From: Paramesorhizobium leguminum
GTDB lineage: Bacteria; Pseudomonadota; Alphaproteobacteria; Rhizobiales; Rhizobiaceae
Direction of reading: 5' to 3'
Assembly (NCBI RefSeq): GCF_003217235.1
Contig: NZ_QJTF01000001.1
Location: 186,001 to 250,000 of the forward strand
DNA length: 64,000 nucleotides
Part shown: positions 17,389 to 26,090 of the stretch, piece after piece
Layout: each line of letters begins with the position of its first letter
Numbering within the stretch: position 1 is the stretch's first letter
The notes under the pieces: generated by a model
Databases searched by the model: none
What the model was told of the DNA's origin: nothing
What the model saw: only the letters and a program-made list of their open reading frames with translations
Position numbers and translations under genes: made by a program

Positions 17389-17879
17389 CGCGACTTTTGC
17401 CATATCCGCTTTTGTCGCTGTCGCTGCTGGTCATGTGGCTATTGCTCAATGGCGTTTCCGCCGGGCAGTTCGCGCTTGGATGGTTCGTCGCCATTTTCGC
17501 GTCATGGTCCATGCGGGCGCTCAAACCCTCCAAGCCGCGCATCAGGTGCTGGCGTATGATCCCGGTGCTTTTCGTCCGGGTTTTCATCGACGTCATAGGC
17601 TCCAATATCGACGCCGCGCGCCTGATTCTTATTCCGGGAAAACGCCCCAGGTCGGCCTTCCTGCGCATTCGCCTTGCCTTGCGCGATCCCACAGGGCTCA
17701 GCGCGCTGGCCGTGATCCTCACCGCGATGCCGGGCACCGCATGGATCGAATATAATGCCCGCAGCGGCGAACTGCTGCTGCATGTGCTTGACATGCATGA
17801 CAGGCGCTATTGGCGCGAACTGATCAAGAAGCGCTATGAGCAGCCTTTGCGGGAAATATTCGGGGAGATCGGCGAATGA
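17385..17879 (+). CDS. mrpE: Cation/proton antiporter subunit E (MrpE/PhaE)
   Basis: A 164-residue protein with two or three N-terminal helices and a soluble C-terminal domain. The family pattern RLALRDPTGLSALAVILTAM PGT and the terminal HVLDMHD segment are present. It begins in ATGA overlap with subunit D and overlaps subunit F by four bases. MrpE is required for assembly of the antiporter in the systems studied. Confidence 0.92.
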   Translation: MTRLLPYPLLSLSLLVMWLLLNGVSAGQFALGWFVAIFASWSMRALKPSKPRIRCWRMIPVLFVRVFIDVIGSNIDAARLILIPGKRPRSAFLRIRLALRDPTGLSALAVILTAMPGTAWIEYNARSGELLLHVLDMHDRRYWRELIKKRYEQPLREIFGEIGE

Positions 17880-18157
17880 GCGTGGTCATTCTCTTCTGGT
17901 CGCTTTTGATTGCCCAGCTGATGCTCGTCACGGCTATGGCGCTTGCCGTCGTCCGGCTCATCCTCGGTCCCCGCGCGGAAGACCGTGTCCTTGCCATGGA
18001 TGCATTTTATATCGGCGCCATGCTCCTCCTGGTCACGTTCGGGATCAGGACCGGCAGCACGCTTTACTTCGAGGCGGCGCTCATCATCGCTCTCCTGAGC
18101 TTCGTTTCCACGCTGGCCGCGGCCAAGTTCCTCATGCGCGGGGAGGTGATCGAATGA
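17876..18157 (+). CDS. mrpF: Cation/proton antiporter subunit F (MrpF/PhaF)
   Basis: A 93-residue subunit with three membrane helices and the conserved RLILGPRAEDRVLAMDAFYI loop between the first two. It overlaps its neighbours on both sides by ATGA. Confidence 0.93.
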   Translation: MSVVILFWSLLIAQLMLVTAMALAVVRLILGPRAEDRVLAMDAFYIGAMLLLVTFGIRTGSTLYFEAALIIALLSFVSTLAAAKFLMRGEVIE

Positions 18158-18510
18158 ACGATGTGGCCGGCCTGCCGCTCTGGGCGGCGCTTCTGATAAG
18201 CCTCCTCCTCCTTGCCGGCGCGGCGTTCATGCTGATGGGCGCGATCGGCCTTTTGCGCTTCAAGACATTCTACGAGCGTCTCCACGCCCCGGCCATGGGC
18301 ACGAGCCTGGGCGCGGGCGGTGTCCTCACGGCGTCGATCATCTTCTTCAGCGCGCGGGATGGAAGGCTCGCCTTGCACGACGTGCTGCTTGGCATTTTCA
18401 TCATGATCACCACGCCGGTAACGCTGATGCTGCTCACCCGCGCCGCGCTTCATCGCGATCCACCGGAGAAGCGCGCAAGGGTTCGAAAGAGGCGCAAACG
18501 AAGCGGATAG
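18154..18510 (+). CDS. mrpG: Cation/proton antiporter subunit G (MrpG/PhaG)
   Basis: A 118-residue, three-helix subunit with the family core GLLRFKTFYERLHAPAMGTS and a strongly basic tail (RARVRKRRKRSG). It ends the antiporter operon. ATG 18154 overlaps the subunit F stop. Confidence 0.93.
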   Translation: MNDVAGLPLWAALLISLLLLAGAAFMLMGAIGLLRFKTFYERLHAPAMGTSLGAGGVLTASIIFFSARDGRLALHDVLLGIFIMITTPVTLMLLTRAALHRDPPEKRARVRKRRKRSG

Positions 18511-18859
18511 GCCTGCCTTGCGATTCCCGGCACTCGCGTTATCGTGGAAATGGGTAGCTTGGGGATTTATCATGAGTGGAGCAGTTCTCAAACGAGCAGC
18601 GGGCGGCGTATCGGCTTCTGCCAATCGTGAACACCCGTGATTTGTCAGCAACGTCGCGACGGCGATATCTCCCGGCTCTAAAATACTAGAAAAGTCCAGG
18701 AGAAGGGGATCGCAGCGGCGTGTCCGTCCGGCTGCGGAATCATCCCCCATGCGGCGTGGCGCCGCAACCCACCCCGACCTTTTCGCAATCCGCTTGATCC
18801 GGGAAAAATTCACACGTACTGTAATTTCAGAAATTACTGAAAATTCAGAAGAGAGTGTT
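18511..18859. other. Intergenic region before the cyd regulator
   Basis: This stretch of 349 bases lies between the antiporter operon and the GbsR-type regulator. It holds no reading frame I would support. Near 18690-18760 there are GC-rich imperfect dyads, partly like the P7 element (TCCAGGAGAAG, GTCCGTCC), possibly a decayed copy. The operator candidate at 18825-18843 is listed separately. Confidence 0.4.
18825..18843 (+). promoter_or_regulatory. Candidate operator of the cyd regulator
   Basis: The dyad TTTCAG-N7-CTGAAA lies 17 bases upstream of the regulator start, inside an AT-rich run of related half-sites (AATTTCAGAAATT, ATTACTGAAAATTCAG). It is a plausible binding site for the regulator itself, which leads the cyd cluster. 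Confidence 0.5.
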
Positions 18860-19444
18860 ATGGAGCTTCTTCCCATCGTTCAGTCCTTTGTGCTGCATTT
18901 CGGTGAAATGGGCAGCCGTTGGGGCATCAACCGCACGGTCGGGCAGATCTATGCGCTGCTCTACGTCTCGCCGGAGCCGCTTTGCGCCGACCAGATCGTC
19001 GAGGCGCTGGGCGTTTCGCGCTCCAACGTGTCGATGGGCCTGCGCGAATTGCAGGGCTGGAATCTCGTCCTGCTCAAGCACTTGCCGGATGACCGGCGCG
19101 ATTTCTTCACCACGCCTGACGATGTCTGGCAGATCCTGCGCACGTTGGCGGAGGAGCGCAAGAAGCGTGAAATCGACCCCACCATGACCGTGCTGCGCGA
19201 AATCCTGATGCAGCGTCCCGCCAGCGAGACCGAGCAATATGCGCAAAGCCGCATGTCCGACATGTACGGCCTCATCGAACAGCTGACCAATTGGTACGAC
19301 GACGTGAAAAAGCTTGAAACTGACCGGCTGGCGACCCTGCTGGCGCTTGGCGCGAAGGTGACGCGCCTCTTGGAGACGAAGGACAAGATTGTCTCGTTCG
19401 GCAAAGGACGGAAGTCGCGCAGGCATGAGGGTGAAATCGAGTGA
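18860..19444 (+). CDS. GbsR/MarR family transcriptional regulator
   Basis: A 194-residue winged-helix regulator of the GbsR type. The N-terminus has GEMGSRWGINRTVGQIYALL, and the recognition helix region reads IVEALGVSRSNVSMGLRELQ. A long coiled helix in the C-terminal half probably forms the dimer. ATG 18860 is preceded by GAAGAGAG; the AT-rich operator-like region upstream makes a longer protein unlikely. Its stop overlaps the cydD GTG start (GTGA at 19441-19444), so it is likely co-transcribed with cydDCABX and is the first candidate for their control. Confidence 0.88.
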   Translation: MELLPIVQSFVLHFGEMGSRWGINRTVGQIYALLYVSPEPLCADQIVEALGVSRSNVSMGLRELQGWNLVLLKHLPDDRRDFFTTPDDVWQILRTLAEERKKREIDPTMTVLREILMQRPASETEQYAQSRMSDMYGLIEQLTNWYDDVKKLETDRLATLLALGAKVTRLLETKDKIVSFGKGRKSRRHEGEIE

Positions 19445-21414
19445 CCACTGTTGCTTGGAAACGTTTGCTGGGCAGTACCCCCCTCTGCCCAGCCGGGCAT
19501 CTCCCCCTCAAGGGGGGAGATCGGCTGACACGGCTCTCCGCATCCATTCTGCGACATTTGCGATTGGTGCCGAGCGTTCATGAAGGCGTAATCTCCCCCC
19601 TTGAGGGGGAGATGCCCGGCAGGGCAGAGGGGGGTGCGCTTGGCGATTCCATCAAAACAGCAACCTCTCGAAAATCGTCTCCCAGGGCGGGCGCGGCGCT
19701 ACAAGCCGTTGCCGCCTTGCTCTGGCTGCCGCAAGCGGGGCTTCTCGCCTATGCGCTGGGCATCATCATGAATGACGGCGCGATGCGGCGGATCATCTTG
19801 ATCGCCGCCGCGGTCTTCGGCTTCGGCATTCTGCGCGCCGCGCTCGATGCTGCCGGAAGCCGGATCGCCTTCAAGGCGGCGCGGCAAACCCTTGGCCTTA
19901 TGCGTGAACGCGCGGTCGCCGCGCTCGGCTCCAGATCCCCGCTCGATAGCGGGCGCCCGGCATCGGGCATGGCTGCCAGCGTCATCGCCGAACAGGCGGA
20001 GGCGATCATTCCCTATCTGGCGCGTTTTCAGCCGGTGCGGCTGCGCGTGACGGTGGTGCCGTTGGTCTTCCTCGCGGCGGTCCTGTGGTTCTCCTGGGTG
20101 GCGGCGCTGGTTCTGCTGCTTGCGGCGCCGCTCATCCCGGTCTTCATGGCGCTCATCGGCTGGCGCGCGAAGGCGGCGAGCGAGGCGCAACTGGCGGAAC
20201 TCGGCGGCATGAACGGCTTCCTGCTCGACCGCCTGCGCGGCCTCGCCACCATCCGCGCTTTCGACGCCGTCGATCTGACCGCCCGCCGCCTGCGCGACAA
20301 TGCGGAAGGCTTGCGCAAGCGCACGATGGCCGTCCTGCGCATAGCCTTTCTCTCGTCGGCAGTCTTGGAACTCTTCTCCGCCTTGGGCGTCGCCATGGTC
20401 GCCGTCTATATCGGCTTTCATCTCCTGGGGTCGCTCGATTTCGGCGCATGGGGCGACAAGCTTTCGCTTTCCGATGGCTTCTTCATTCTCCTCCTGGCGC
20501 CCGCCTTCTTCGAACCCCTGCGCGATCTCTCCGCCGTCTGGCACGACCGCGCCTCGGGCGAGGCGGCGATGAAGGCACTCGAGGCGCTGGGTGAGGACGG
20601 CGCGCCGTTGATCTACGCTTCGCGCTCCATCCCCCTTGCGGGGAGGGCGGGGGTGGGGGTGGTTCAGAATCGAGCGCAACCGTCGCCATCCCCATCCGCC
20701 CGCTCCGCGGGCACCTTCCCCGCAAGGGGGAAGGAGGGCGCGGCGCGGTTGGATGAGGGGTATGCTCCACTGGCTGTTGAGCTTTCCAACCTCCGCTTCC
20801 GCCATGCCGGCAGTGACAATTTGCTCTTCGACGACTTCAACCTCTCCATCGCGCCCGGCGAGCACATCGCCCTGTTCGGCCCGAGCGGCTGCGGCAAGTC
20901 GAGCCTGCTGGCGCTGATGGCGGGGCTTGTCACCGCTGAAGAAGGCCACCTCACGATAGGCAATGTGCCGCTTCTTCCCGACACTGCGGCGGAGTTGCGG
21001 GAGCGCATGGCCTGGGTGGGGCAGAAGCCGCATGTCTTCGCCGGCTCGGTTGAAACCAATGTCACGCTCGGGCGAGGGGGAAGCAAGGCGCAGGTTCAGG
21101 CGGCGCTGGAAGTGGCCGCGCTCACCGATGTCATTGAGGCCCGCGCATCGCTCGGAGAAAACGGCATCGGCCTTTCCGGTGGCGAGGCGTTGCGTCTGGC
21201 CATTGCCCGCGCGGCCTTCAACACGCAAGCCGCCATTATTCTGGCCGATGAACCCACCGCGCATCTGGACGAGCAAACGGCGGCGAAGGTTAACGAAAGC
21301 CTGCTGACGCTGGCGCAAGGCCGGACATTGATCGTCGCCACCCATGACCAGGCGCTGGCAGCCCGCATGGACCGGATCGTCCGGCTCGATTTCGAGAATA
21401 CGGGAAGGGCCTGA
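19441..21414 (+). CDS. cydD: Thiol reductant ABC exporter subunit CydD, with two in-frame repeat insertions
   Basis: This 657-residue half-transporter joins CydC to export glutathione/cysteine for cytochrome bd assembly. It has six membrane segments, then an ATPase with Walker A GPSGCGKSS near 479, signature LSGGEALRLAIARA and Walker B IILADEPTAHLD. Homologues are usually about 560-590 residues. The excess is explained by two palindromic elements read in frame: P3 at residues about 13-65 and P4 at about 395-435, the latter in the membrane-ATPase linker. GTG 19441 overlaps the regulator stop. If this start is right, the N-terminus carries the P3 peptide; a start after the repeat is possible but lacks a clear site. 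Confidence 0.92.
   Translation: MTTVAWKRLLGSTPLCPAGHLPLKGGDRLTRLSASILRHLRLVPSVHEGVISPLEGEMPGRAEGGALGDSIKTATSRKSSPRAGAALQAVAALLWLPQAGLLAYALGIIMNDGAMRRIILIAAAVFGFGILRAALDAAGSRIAFKAARQTLGLMRERAVAALGSRSPLDSGRPASGMAASVIAEQAEAIIPYLARFQPVRLRVTVVPLVFLAAVLWFSWVAALVLLLAAPLIPVFMALIGWRAKAASEAQLAELGGMNGFLLDRLRGLATIRAFDAVDLTARRLRDNAEGLRKRTMAVLRIAFLSSAVLELFSALGVAMVAVYIGFHLLGSLDFGAWGDKLSLSDGFFILLLAPAFFEPLRDLSAVWHDRASGEAAMKALEALGEDGAPLIYASRSIPLAGRAGVGVVQNRAQPSPSPSARSAGTFPARGKEGAARLDEGYAPLAVELSNLRFRHAGSDNLLFDDFNLSIAPGEHIALFGPSGCGKSSLLALMAGLVTAEEGHLTIGNVPLLPDTAAELRERMAWVGQKPHVFAGSVETNVTLGRGGSKAQVQAALEVAALTDVIEARASLGENGIGLSGGEALRLAIARAAFNTQAAIILADEPTAHLDEQTAAKVNESLLTLAQGRTLIVATHDQALAARMDRIVRLDFENTGRA
19478..19634. 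repeat. P3 palindromic element inside the 5' end of cydD
   Basis: Outer arms CCCCTCTGCCC and GGGCAGAGGGG and inner blocks ATCTCCCCCTCAAGGGGGGA pair across about 157 bases. The element has no stop in the cydD frame. Other copies are at 45358-45513 (intergenic) and from 63889 to the window end. Confidence 0.9.
20625..20745. repeat. P4 palindromic element inside cydD
   Basis: The arms CCCCCTTGCGGGGAGGG and CTTCCCCGCAAGGGGGAAGG pair, with inner GGGGGTGG against CCATCCCC. It is translated in frame as a proline/serine/arginine-rich linker (for example QPSPSPSARSAGTF). The intergenic relative is at 32502-32651. Confidence 0.9.
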
Positions 21415-21417
21415 TCG

Positions 21418-23250
21418 ATGCACACCTTGCGTCATCTGCGCCCCATCCTGGCGCTTTTCTACCGTGAGCGTCGCGGCATGATGCTTGGCGGTGCGGTCCT
21501 CGCCGCCACCACGGTTCTGGCCGGCATCGCGCTGCTGGGATTGTCCGGCTGGTTCATCACCGCCACGGCTATAGCAGGGTTATCCGCCGCAACGGCGTTC
21601 ACCTTCGATGTCTTCGCGCCCGCCGCAGGCATCCGCTTCCTGGCGCTGGCCCGCACCGGCGCGCGCTATGGCGAGCGACTCGTCACCCATGATGCGACGC
21701 TGGCCGTGCTGGCGTCTTTAAGGGAAAAGCTGTTCCGCGCCTGGGCCGCGCCCGCCGCCGCGCACGATCTCCTCATGCGCCCGGCACGGCTCCTGTTCCG
21801 CCTGACCGCCGATATCGACGCGCTGGATTCGCTCTATCTCCGGGTTCTGGTGCCGGCGGGTGCCGCATTTGTTACGGCCATCGCGGCAGGCCTTACCTTT
21901 TATTTTATGTCGCCGTTCCTGGGGCTTGCCATAGCTATCTCGCTTCTGCTGGTGGGGCTTGGCCTTCCGATCATCGCGGCCATTATCGCGCAAAAGCCGA
22001 TGCGCCGCCGCGCCAAGGCGGTTGAAGCGCTGCGTGCGCGCACCATCGATCTCGTCGCCGGCCAAACGGAACTTGTCTTGACTGGACGCCTTGGCGCGAA
22101 GGCGGAAACTATTGCCTATGCCGACAATAAGCTTGCCGAAGCCGATGACCGGCTCAACCGGATCGACGCGGGCGTCGCCTTTGGCTTTGGCCTGGGCGGT
22201 GCATTGCTACTCGCCGGCACGCTTATCGCCATGGCGGCGCTCGCACAAAAAGGCATGATCGGCGCACCAGTCGCGGCTCTCGGCCTTCTCGTGGCAATGG
22301 CCGCGATGGAGCCCTTCGCCGCCTTGCGGCGCGGCGCGATGGAGCTTGGCCGCACCGCGCTGGCCGCGCAAAGGCTTGGGCCGCGTCTTGGCGCGGATGA
22401 GCGCGCAAATTGCCCCTCACCCTTACCCTCTCCCCGTAAACGGGGCGAGGGGGACATAAACGTAGCCGCTTCTCCTCGCTGCCAGGTGCAGGGGACGAAA
22501 AAAGAGGCGCAAACGCTGATGTCTCCCTCTCCCCGCCTGCGGGGAGAGGGTAAGGGTGAGGGGCATTTTGGAGCCCACACGGCCGGCCGCCTTGCCGCGG
22601 CTACTGCCTGCCATCATGGCTCTGGCAAGCCCGTGCTGCGCGATATCTTTCTTGACCTTCGTCAAGGCGAAAAGCTCGCCTTGGCGGGTATAAGCGGAGC
22701 GGGAAAATCGACGCTTCTTGGTTTGCTCTCCGGTGAAATCGCGCCCGTAACCGGCATTGTCGAAGCGCTTCCGGCAACACTCATCACCCAGCGCACCGAG
22801 CTTTTCCAAGACACGGTACGGGCAAATCTCATGCTCGCCAATCCCGCCGCGGACGATGGCGCTCTGTGGGCGGCGCTGGAAGATGCGGGACTTAGCGAGA
22901 CGATAACGGCGCTCCCGCATGGCCTTGGCACCCGTTTGGGGGAGGGGGGCCTCGGTCTTTCGGGGGGGCAGTCCCGCCGTCTGGCGCTCGCCCGGCTATT
23001 CCTGCGCGACACGCCGCTCTGGCTGCTCGATGAGCCGACCGAGGGGCTGGACGCGGCGACCGCGCGGGACGTGCTGACCCGTCTGGAACGCAAGGCGCAA
23101 GGCCGCGCGCTTGTCATTGCCACGCACAAGCGGCGCGAGGCGGAGCGCGCCGATCGCATTGTCATGCTGGAGAAGGGAAGGGTTGTCGCAATAGCCGGGA
23201 GGGCTGATCCGGCCTTCCGGCACATGATTTCGAGTTTGCGGGAGGAGTGA
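21418..23250 (+). CDS. cydC: Thiol reductant ABC exporter subunit CydC, with an in-frame repeat insertion
   Basis: A 610-residue partner of CydD. The N-terminal part has the six-helix exporter domain (GLSGWFITATAIAGLSAATA near residue 40). The ATPase has Walker A GISGAGKST near 423, signature LGLSGGQSRRLALARL and Walker B LWLLDEPTEGLD. Homologues are about 550-575 residues. Residues about 331-382 come from a P2 palindromic element (PSPLPSPRKRGEG and MSPSPRLRGEGKGEGH), placed between the membrane and ATPase domains. All ATPase motifs are intact, so the protein is probably functional. It starts 3 bases after cydD. Confidence 0.93.
   Translation: MHTLRHLRPILALFYRERRGMMLGGAVLAATTVLAGIALLGLSGWFITATAIAGLSAATAFTFDVFAPAAGIRFLALARTGARYGERLVTHDATLAVLASLREKLFRAWAAPAAAHDLLMRPARLLFRLTADIDALDSLYLRVLVPAGAAFVTAIAAGLTFYFMSPFLGLAIAISLLLVGLGLPIIAAIIAQKPMRRRAKAVEALRARTIDLVAGQTELVLTGRLGAKAETIAYADNKLAEADDRLNRIDAGVAFGFGLGGALLLAGTLIAMAALAQKGMIGAPVAALGLLVAMAAMEPFAALRRGAMELGRTALAAQRLGPRLGADERANCPSPLPSPRKRGEGDINVAASPRCQVQGTKKEAQTLMSPSPRLRGEGKGEGHFGAHTAGRLAAATACHHGSGKPVLRDIFLDLRQGEKLALAGISGAGKSTLLGLLSGEIAPVTGIVEALPATLITQRTELFQDTVRANLMLANPAADDGALWAALEDAGLSETITALPHGLGTRLGEGGLGLSGGQSRRLALARLFLRDTPLWLLDEPTEGLDAATARDVLTRLERKAQGRALVIATHKRREAERADRIVMLEKGRVVAIAGRADPAFRHMISSLREE
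22412..22564. repeat. P2 palindromic element inside cydC
   Basis: It opens GCCCCTCACCCTTACCCTCT and closes with the exact complement ending GGTAAGGGTGAGGGGC. It keeps the cydC frame open. Relatives are at 1961-2071 and 35476-35593. Confidence 0.92.
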
Positions 23251-23260
23251 ACCGCACAAA

Positions 23261-23305
23261 GCAAGTCCAGGAAAAGTGTGAAGCGGTTTTCCGTCCGGAC
23301 TTGCG
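23261..23305. repeat. P7 palindromic repeat
   Basis: A 45-base dyad, GCAAGTCCAGGAAAA ... TTTTCCGTCCGGACTTGC, between cydC and cydA. A nearly identical copy is at 43810-43854, upstream of der. Confidence 0.88.
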
Positions 23306-23347
23306 AAAAACTAAGAAGGAGCGCCGGCGGACCCGGCGAAAAACCCG

Positions 23348-24925
23348 ATGGAATTCGACATTGTCACGCTGTCACGCCTGCAATTTGCGATAACGGCGCT
23401 TTATCACTTCCTCTTCGTGCCGCTGACGCTCGGCCTCTCGGTCCTGCTGGCGATCATGGAAACCGTCTATGTCATGACGGGGCGCAAGATCTGGCGCCAG
23501 ATGACCAAGTTCTGGGGCTCGCTCTTCGGCATCAACTTCGTCATGGGCGTCGCCACCGGCATCGTCATGGAATTCCAGTTCGGCATGAACTGGAGCTATT
23601 ACAGCCACTATGTCGGCGATATCTTCGGCGCGCCGCTCGCCATCGAAGGATTGATGGCCTTCTTCCTGGAGGCGACCTTCGTCGGCCTGTTCTTCTTCGG
23701 CTGGGATAGGCTTTCCAAGGTCGGCCATCTCGTCGCCACCTATTGCGTCGCCGCCGGCTCCAACTTCTCGGCGCTCTGGATCCTCATCGCCAATGGCTGG
23801 ATGCAGAACCCGGTCGGAGCCAGATTCAATCCCCAGACCATGCGCATGGAGATCACCGACTTCTTCGCCGTGGTGACCAATCCCGTCGCGCAGGCCAAAT
23901 TCGTCCATACCGTCTCGGCGGGCTATGTCGCGGCATCGGTCTTCGTGCTGGGCGTCTCGTCCTGGTATCTTCTGAAAGGTCGACACAGCGAACTCGCCAA
24001 GCGCTCGATGACGGTCGCCGCCTCCTTCGGCCTCGCCGCCTCGCTGTCGGTCGTCGTGCTGGGGGACGAGAGCGGCTATCTCTCGACCGAGCATCAGAAG
24101 ATGAAGCTGGCGGCGATCGAGGCGATGTGGAACACCGAGCCAGCCCCCGCCGCCTTCACCGCCTTCGGCTTCCCCGACCAGCAGGCGCGCGAAACGCATT
24201 ATGCCGTGCATATCCCATGGGTCATGGGCATGATCGGCACCCGCTCGCTCGATACCCAGATCCCCGGCATCAACCAGCAGGTAATGGCCGCGCGGGAACA
24301 CATCGTAAAAGGCATCGTTGCCTATGACGCGCTTCAGAAGATCCGCGCGGCAGGCAGGGAGACCGAGGTCTCGCCCGAGACGCGCGCGGCCTTCGAGGAC
24401 AATTCAAAATGGCTCGGCTATGCGCTGCTTCTGAAGCGCTATGTCGACGATCCGGGCAAGGCGACGCCGGCTGAGATCACCAAGGCCGCCAACGATACGG
24501 TGCCGCAGGTCTTCCCGCTGTTCTGGTCTTTCCGCATCATGGTGGGCATCGGCATGTTCCTGATCCTGCTGACGGGCACCTTCTTCGTCCTCTCGGCGCG
24601 CCGCTCGCTCGACCGTCATCCATGGCTGCTGCGCGTCGCGCTCTGGGCCATCCCGCTGCCTTGGATCGCCATCGAGGCGGGCTGGTTCGTCGCGGAATTC
24701 GGCCGCCAGCCCTGGATCATCGAAGGCGTCCTGCCGACGGCGGTCGCCGTCTCCGATCTCGGCGCGGCAAGCGTGCTGGCGACCATCGCTGGCTTCGTGG
24801 CCATCTACACCGTGCTCTTCATCGTCGAGATGGGCCTGATGATCAAGGCCATCAAGCACGGTCCGGAACCTGACCGCGATCCCGAAGCGATCCTCGTTTC
24901 ACCCCATCTCGTTGCGGCGGAGTAA
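23348..24925 (+). CDS. cydA: Cytochrome bd ubiquinol oxidase subunit I
   Basis: A 525-residue membrane subunit that binds hemes b558, b595 and d and oxidises ubiquinol. The N-terminal LSRLQFAITALYHFLFVPLT contains the heme histidine H19-equivalent. The segments GVATGIVMEFQFGMNWSYYS and FQFGMNW...GAPLAIEGLMAFFLEATF are typical, as is the late WIAIEAGWFVAEFGRQPW motif of the CydA family. About nine helices are visible. High oxygen affinity makes this oxidase useful under microaerobic conditions and nitric oxide stress. It follows cydDC after a P7 repeat and leads directly into cydB (6 bases). Confidence 0.97.
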   Translation: MEFDIVTLSRLQFAITALYHFLFVPLTLGLSVLLAIMETVYVMTGRKIWRQMTKFWGSLFGINFVMGVATGIVMEFQFGMNWSYYSHYVGDIFGAPLAIEGLMAFFLEATFVGLFFFGWDRLSKVGHLVATYCVAAGSNFSALWILIANGWMQNPVGARFNPQTMRMEITDFFAVVTNPVAQAKFVHTVSAGYVAASVFVLGVSSWYLLKGRHSELAKRSMTVAASFGLAASLSVVVLGDESGYLSTEHQKMKLAAIEAMWNTEPAPAAFTAFGFPDQQARETHYAVHIPWVMGMIGTRSLDTQIPGINQQVMAAREHIVKGIVAYDALQKIRAAGRETEVSPETRAAFEDNSKWLGYALLLKRYVDDPGKATPAEITKAANDTVPQVFPLFWSFRIMVGIGMFLILLTGTFFVLSARRSLDRHPWLLRVALWAIPLPWIAIEAGWFVAEFGRQPWIIEGVLPTAVAVSDLGAASVLATIAGFVAIYTVLFIVEMGLMIKAIKHGPEPDRDPEAILVSPHLVAAE

Positions 24926-24931
24926 GAAATC

Positions 24932-26086
24932 ATGATCCTCAGTGAATTGATCGACTATGGAACCCTGCGCCTCATCTGGTGGGTTCTCTTGGGTGTGCTG
25001 CTCATCGGCTTCGCCGCCATGGATGGTTTCGATCTCGGCGTCGGCATGCTTCTGCCCTTCGTGGGCCGGAGCGATGTCGAACGCCGCGTCGTCATCAACA
25101 CGGTCGGCCCGGTCTGGGAAGGCAATCAGGTCTGGCTCATCCTTGGCGGCGGCGCCATTTTCGCCGCCTGGCCGCCGCTCTACGCGGTGTCCTTTTCCGG
25201 CTTCTACCTCGCCATGTTCCTGATCCTGGCAGCGCTGATCATGCGTCCCGTCGGCTTCAAATATCGCAGCAAGCGCGAGCATAAGGGCTGGCGCTCGACC
25301 TGGGACTGGGCGCTGTTCATCGGCGGCTTCGTGCCGGCGCTCATCTTCGGCGTCGCCGTCGGCAATGTGCTGCAAGGCGTTCCGTTCCGCTTCGATGAGG
25401 ATATGCGCATCATCTATGAAGGCTCGTTCCTGGGCCTTCTCAATCCCTATGCGCTGCTCTGCGGTCTCTTGTCGGTCATGATGCTCGCCATGCATGGCAG
25501 CGCCTGGCTGGCGCTGAAGACGAGCGGCGTTGTCTCGGGGCGGGCGCGCCGTTTCGGTAGCATCGCCGCGCTTCTCACCATCCTGTTCTATCTCGTGGCG
25601 GGCGCGGTGCTATGGACGCATATCGGCGGCTACCGCATTACCAGCCCGATCGATCCCTCCGGCCCGTCCGATCCGCTGTTGAAGACGGTCGTGGCGGAGC
25701 ATGGCGCCTGGTTCGTCAATTACGCCGCTCATCCCTGGCTGATGATTGCGCCGGCGCTGGGTGTGCTCGGTCCGCTCGGCGTCTTCTTCGCGCTGCGCAG
25801 CAAGGCGGAAATCCTGCCGCTCCTCATCGGAAAACTTGCCATTTTCGGCATCATTTCCTCGGTGGGCGTCTCGATGTTTCCATTCATCCTGCCGTCGTCG
25901 ATCGATCCGAAGTCGAGCCTCACTGTGTGGGATTCGTCCTCCAGCCATGTGACGCTGTTCATCATGCTGGTGTGCACGGCAATCTTCCTGCCTCTGATCC
26001 TCGCCTATACGAGCTGGGTCTACCATGTGCTGTGGGGCAAGGTGGACGAGGCGGGCGTGCTGGATAAGAACAGCCATTCGTATTGA
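24932..26086 (+). CDS. cydB: Cytochrome bd ubiquinol oxidase subunit II
   Basis: A 384-residue partner of CydA with eight predicted helices. The family opening LRLIWWVLLGVLLIGFAAMD and GFDLGVGMLLPFVG is present, followed by NTVGPVWEGNQVWLILGGGA. It lies 6 bases after cydA and is followed by a P5 repeat and then cydX. Confidence 0.97.
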   Translation: MILSELIDYGTLRLIWWVLLGVLLIGFAAMDGFDLGVGMLLPFVGRSDVERRVVINTVGPVWEGNQVWLILGGGAIFAAWPPLYAVSFSGFYLAMFLILAALIMRPVGFKYRSKREHKGWRSTWDWALFIGGFVPALIFGVAVGNVLQGVPFRFDEDMRIIYEGSFLGLLNPYALLCGLLSVMMLAMHGSAWLALKTSGVVSGRARRFGSIAALLTILFYLVAGAVLWTHIGGYRITSPIDPSGPSDPLLKTVVAEHGAWFVNYAAHPWLMIAPALGVLGPLGVFFALRSKAEILPLLIGKLAIFGIISSVGVSMFPFILPSSIDPKSSLTVWDSSSSHVTLFIMLVCTAIFLPLILAYTSWVYHVLWGKVDEAGVLDKNSHSY

Positions 26087-26090
26087 GGGG

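Noticed and set aside
19699-21435. Long minus-strand frame opposite cydD
   Set aside because: Shadow of cydD; the composition is rich in arginine, glutamate and glutamine with no domain pattern.
19441-23250. cydDC as pseudogenes because of the repeat insertions
   Set aside because: All three inserts keep the frame, and every ATPase motif and membrane domain is intact, so function is more likely than decay.
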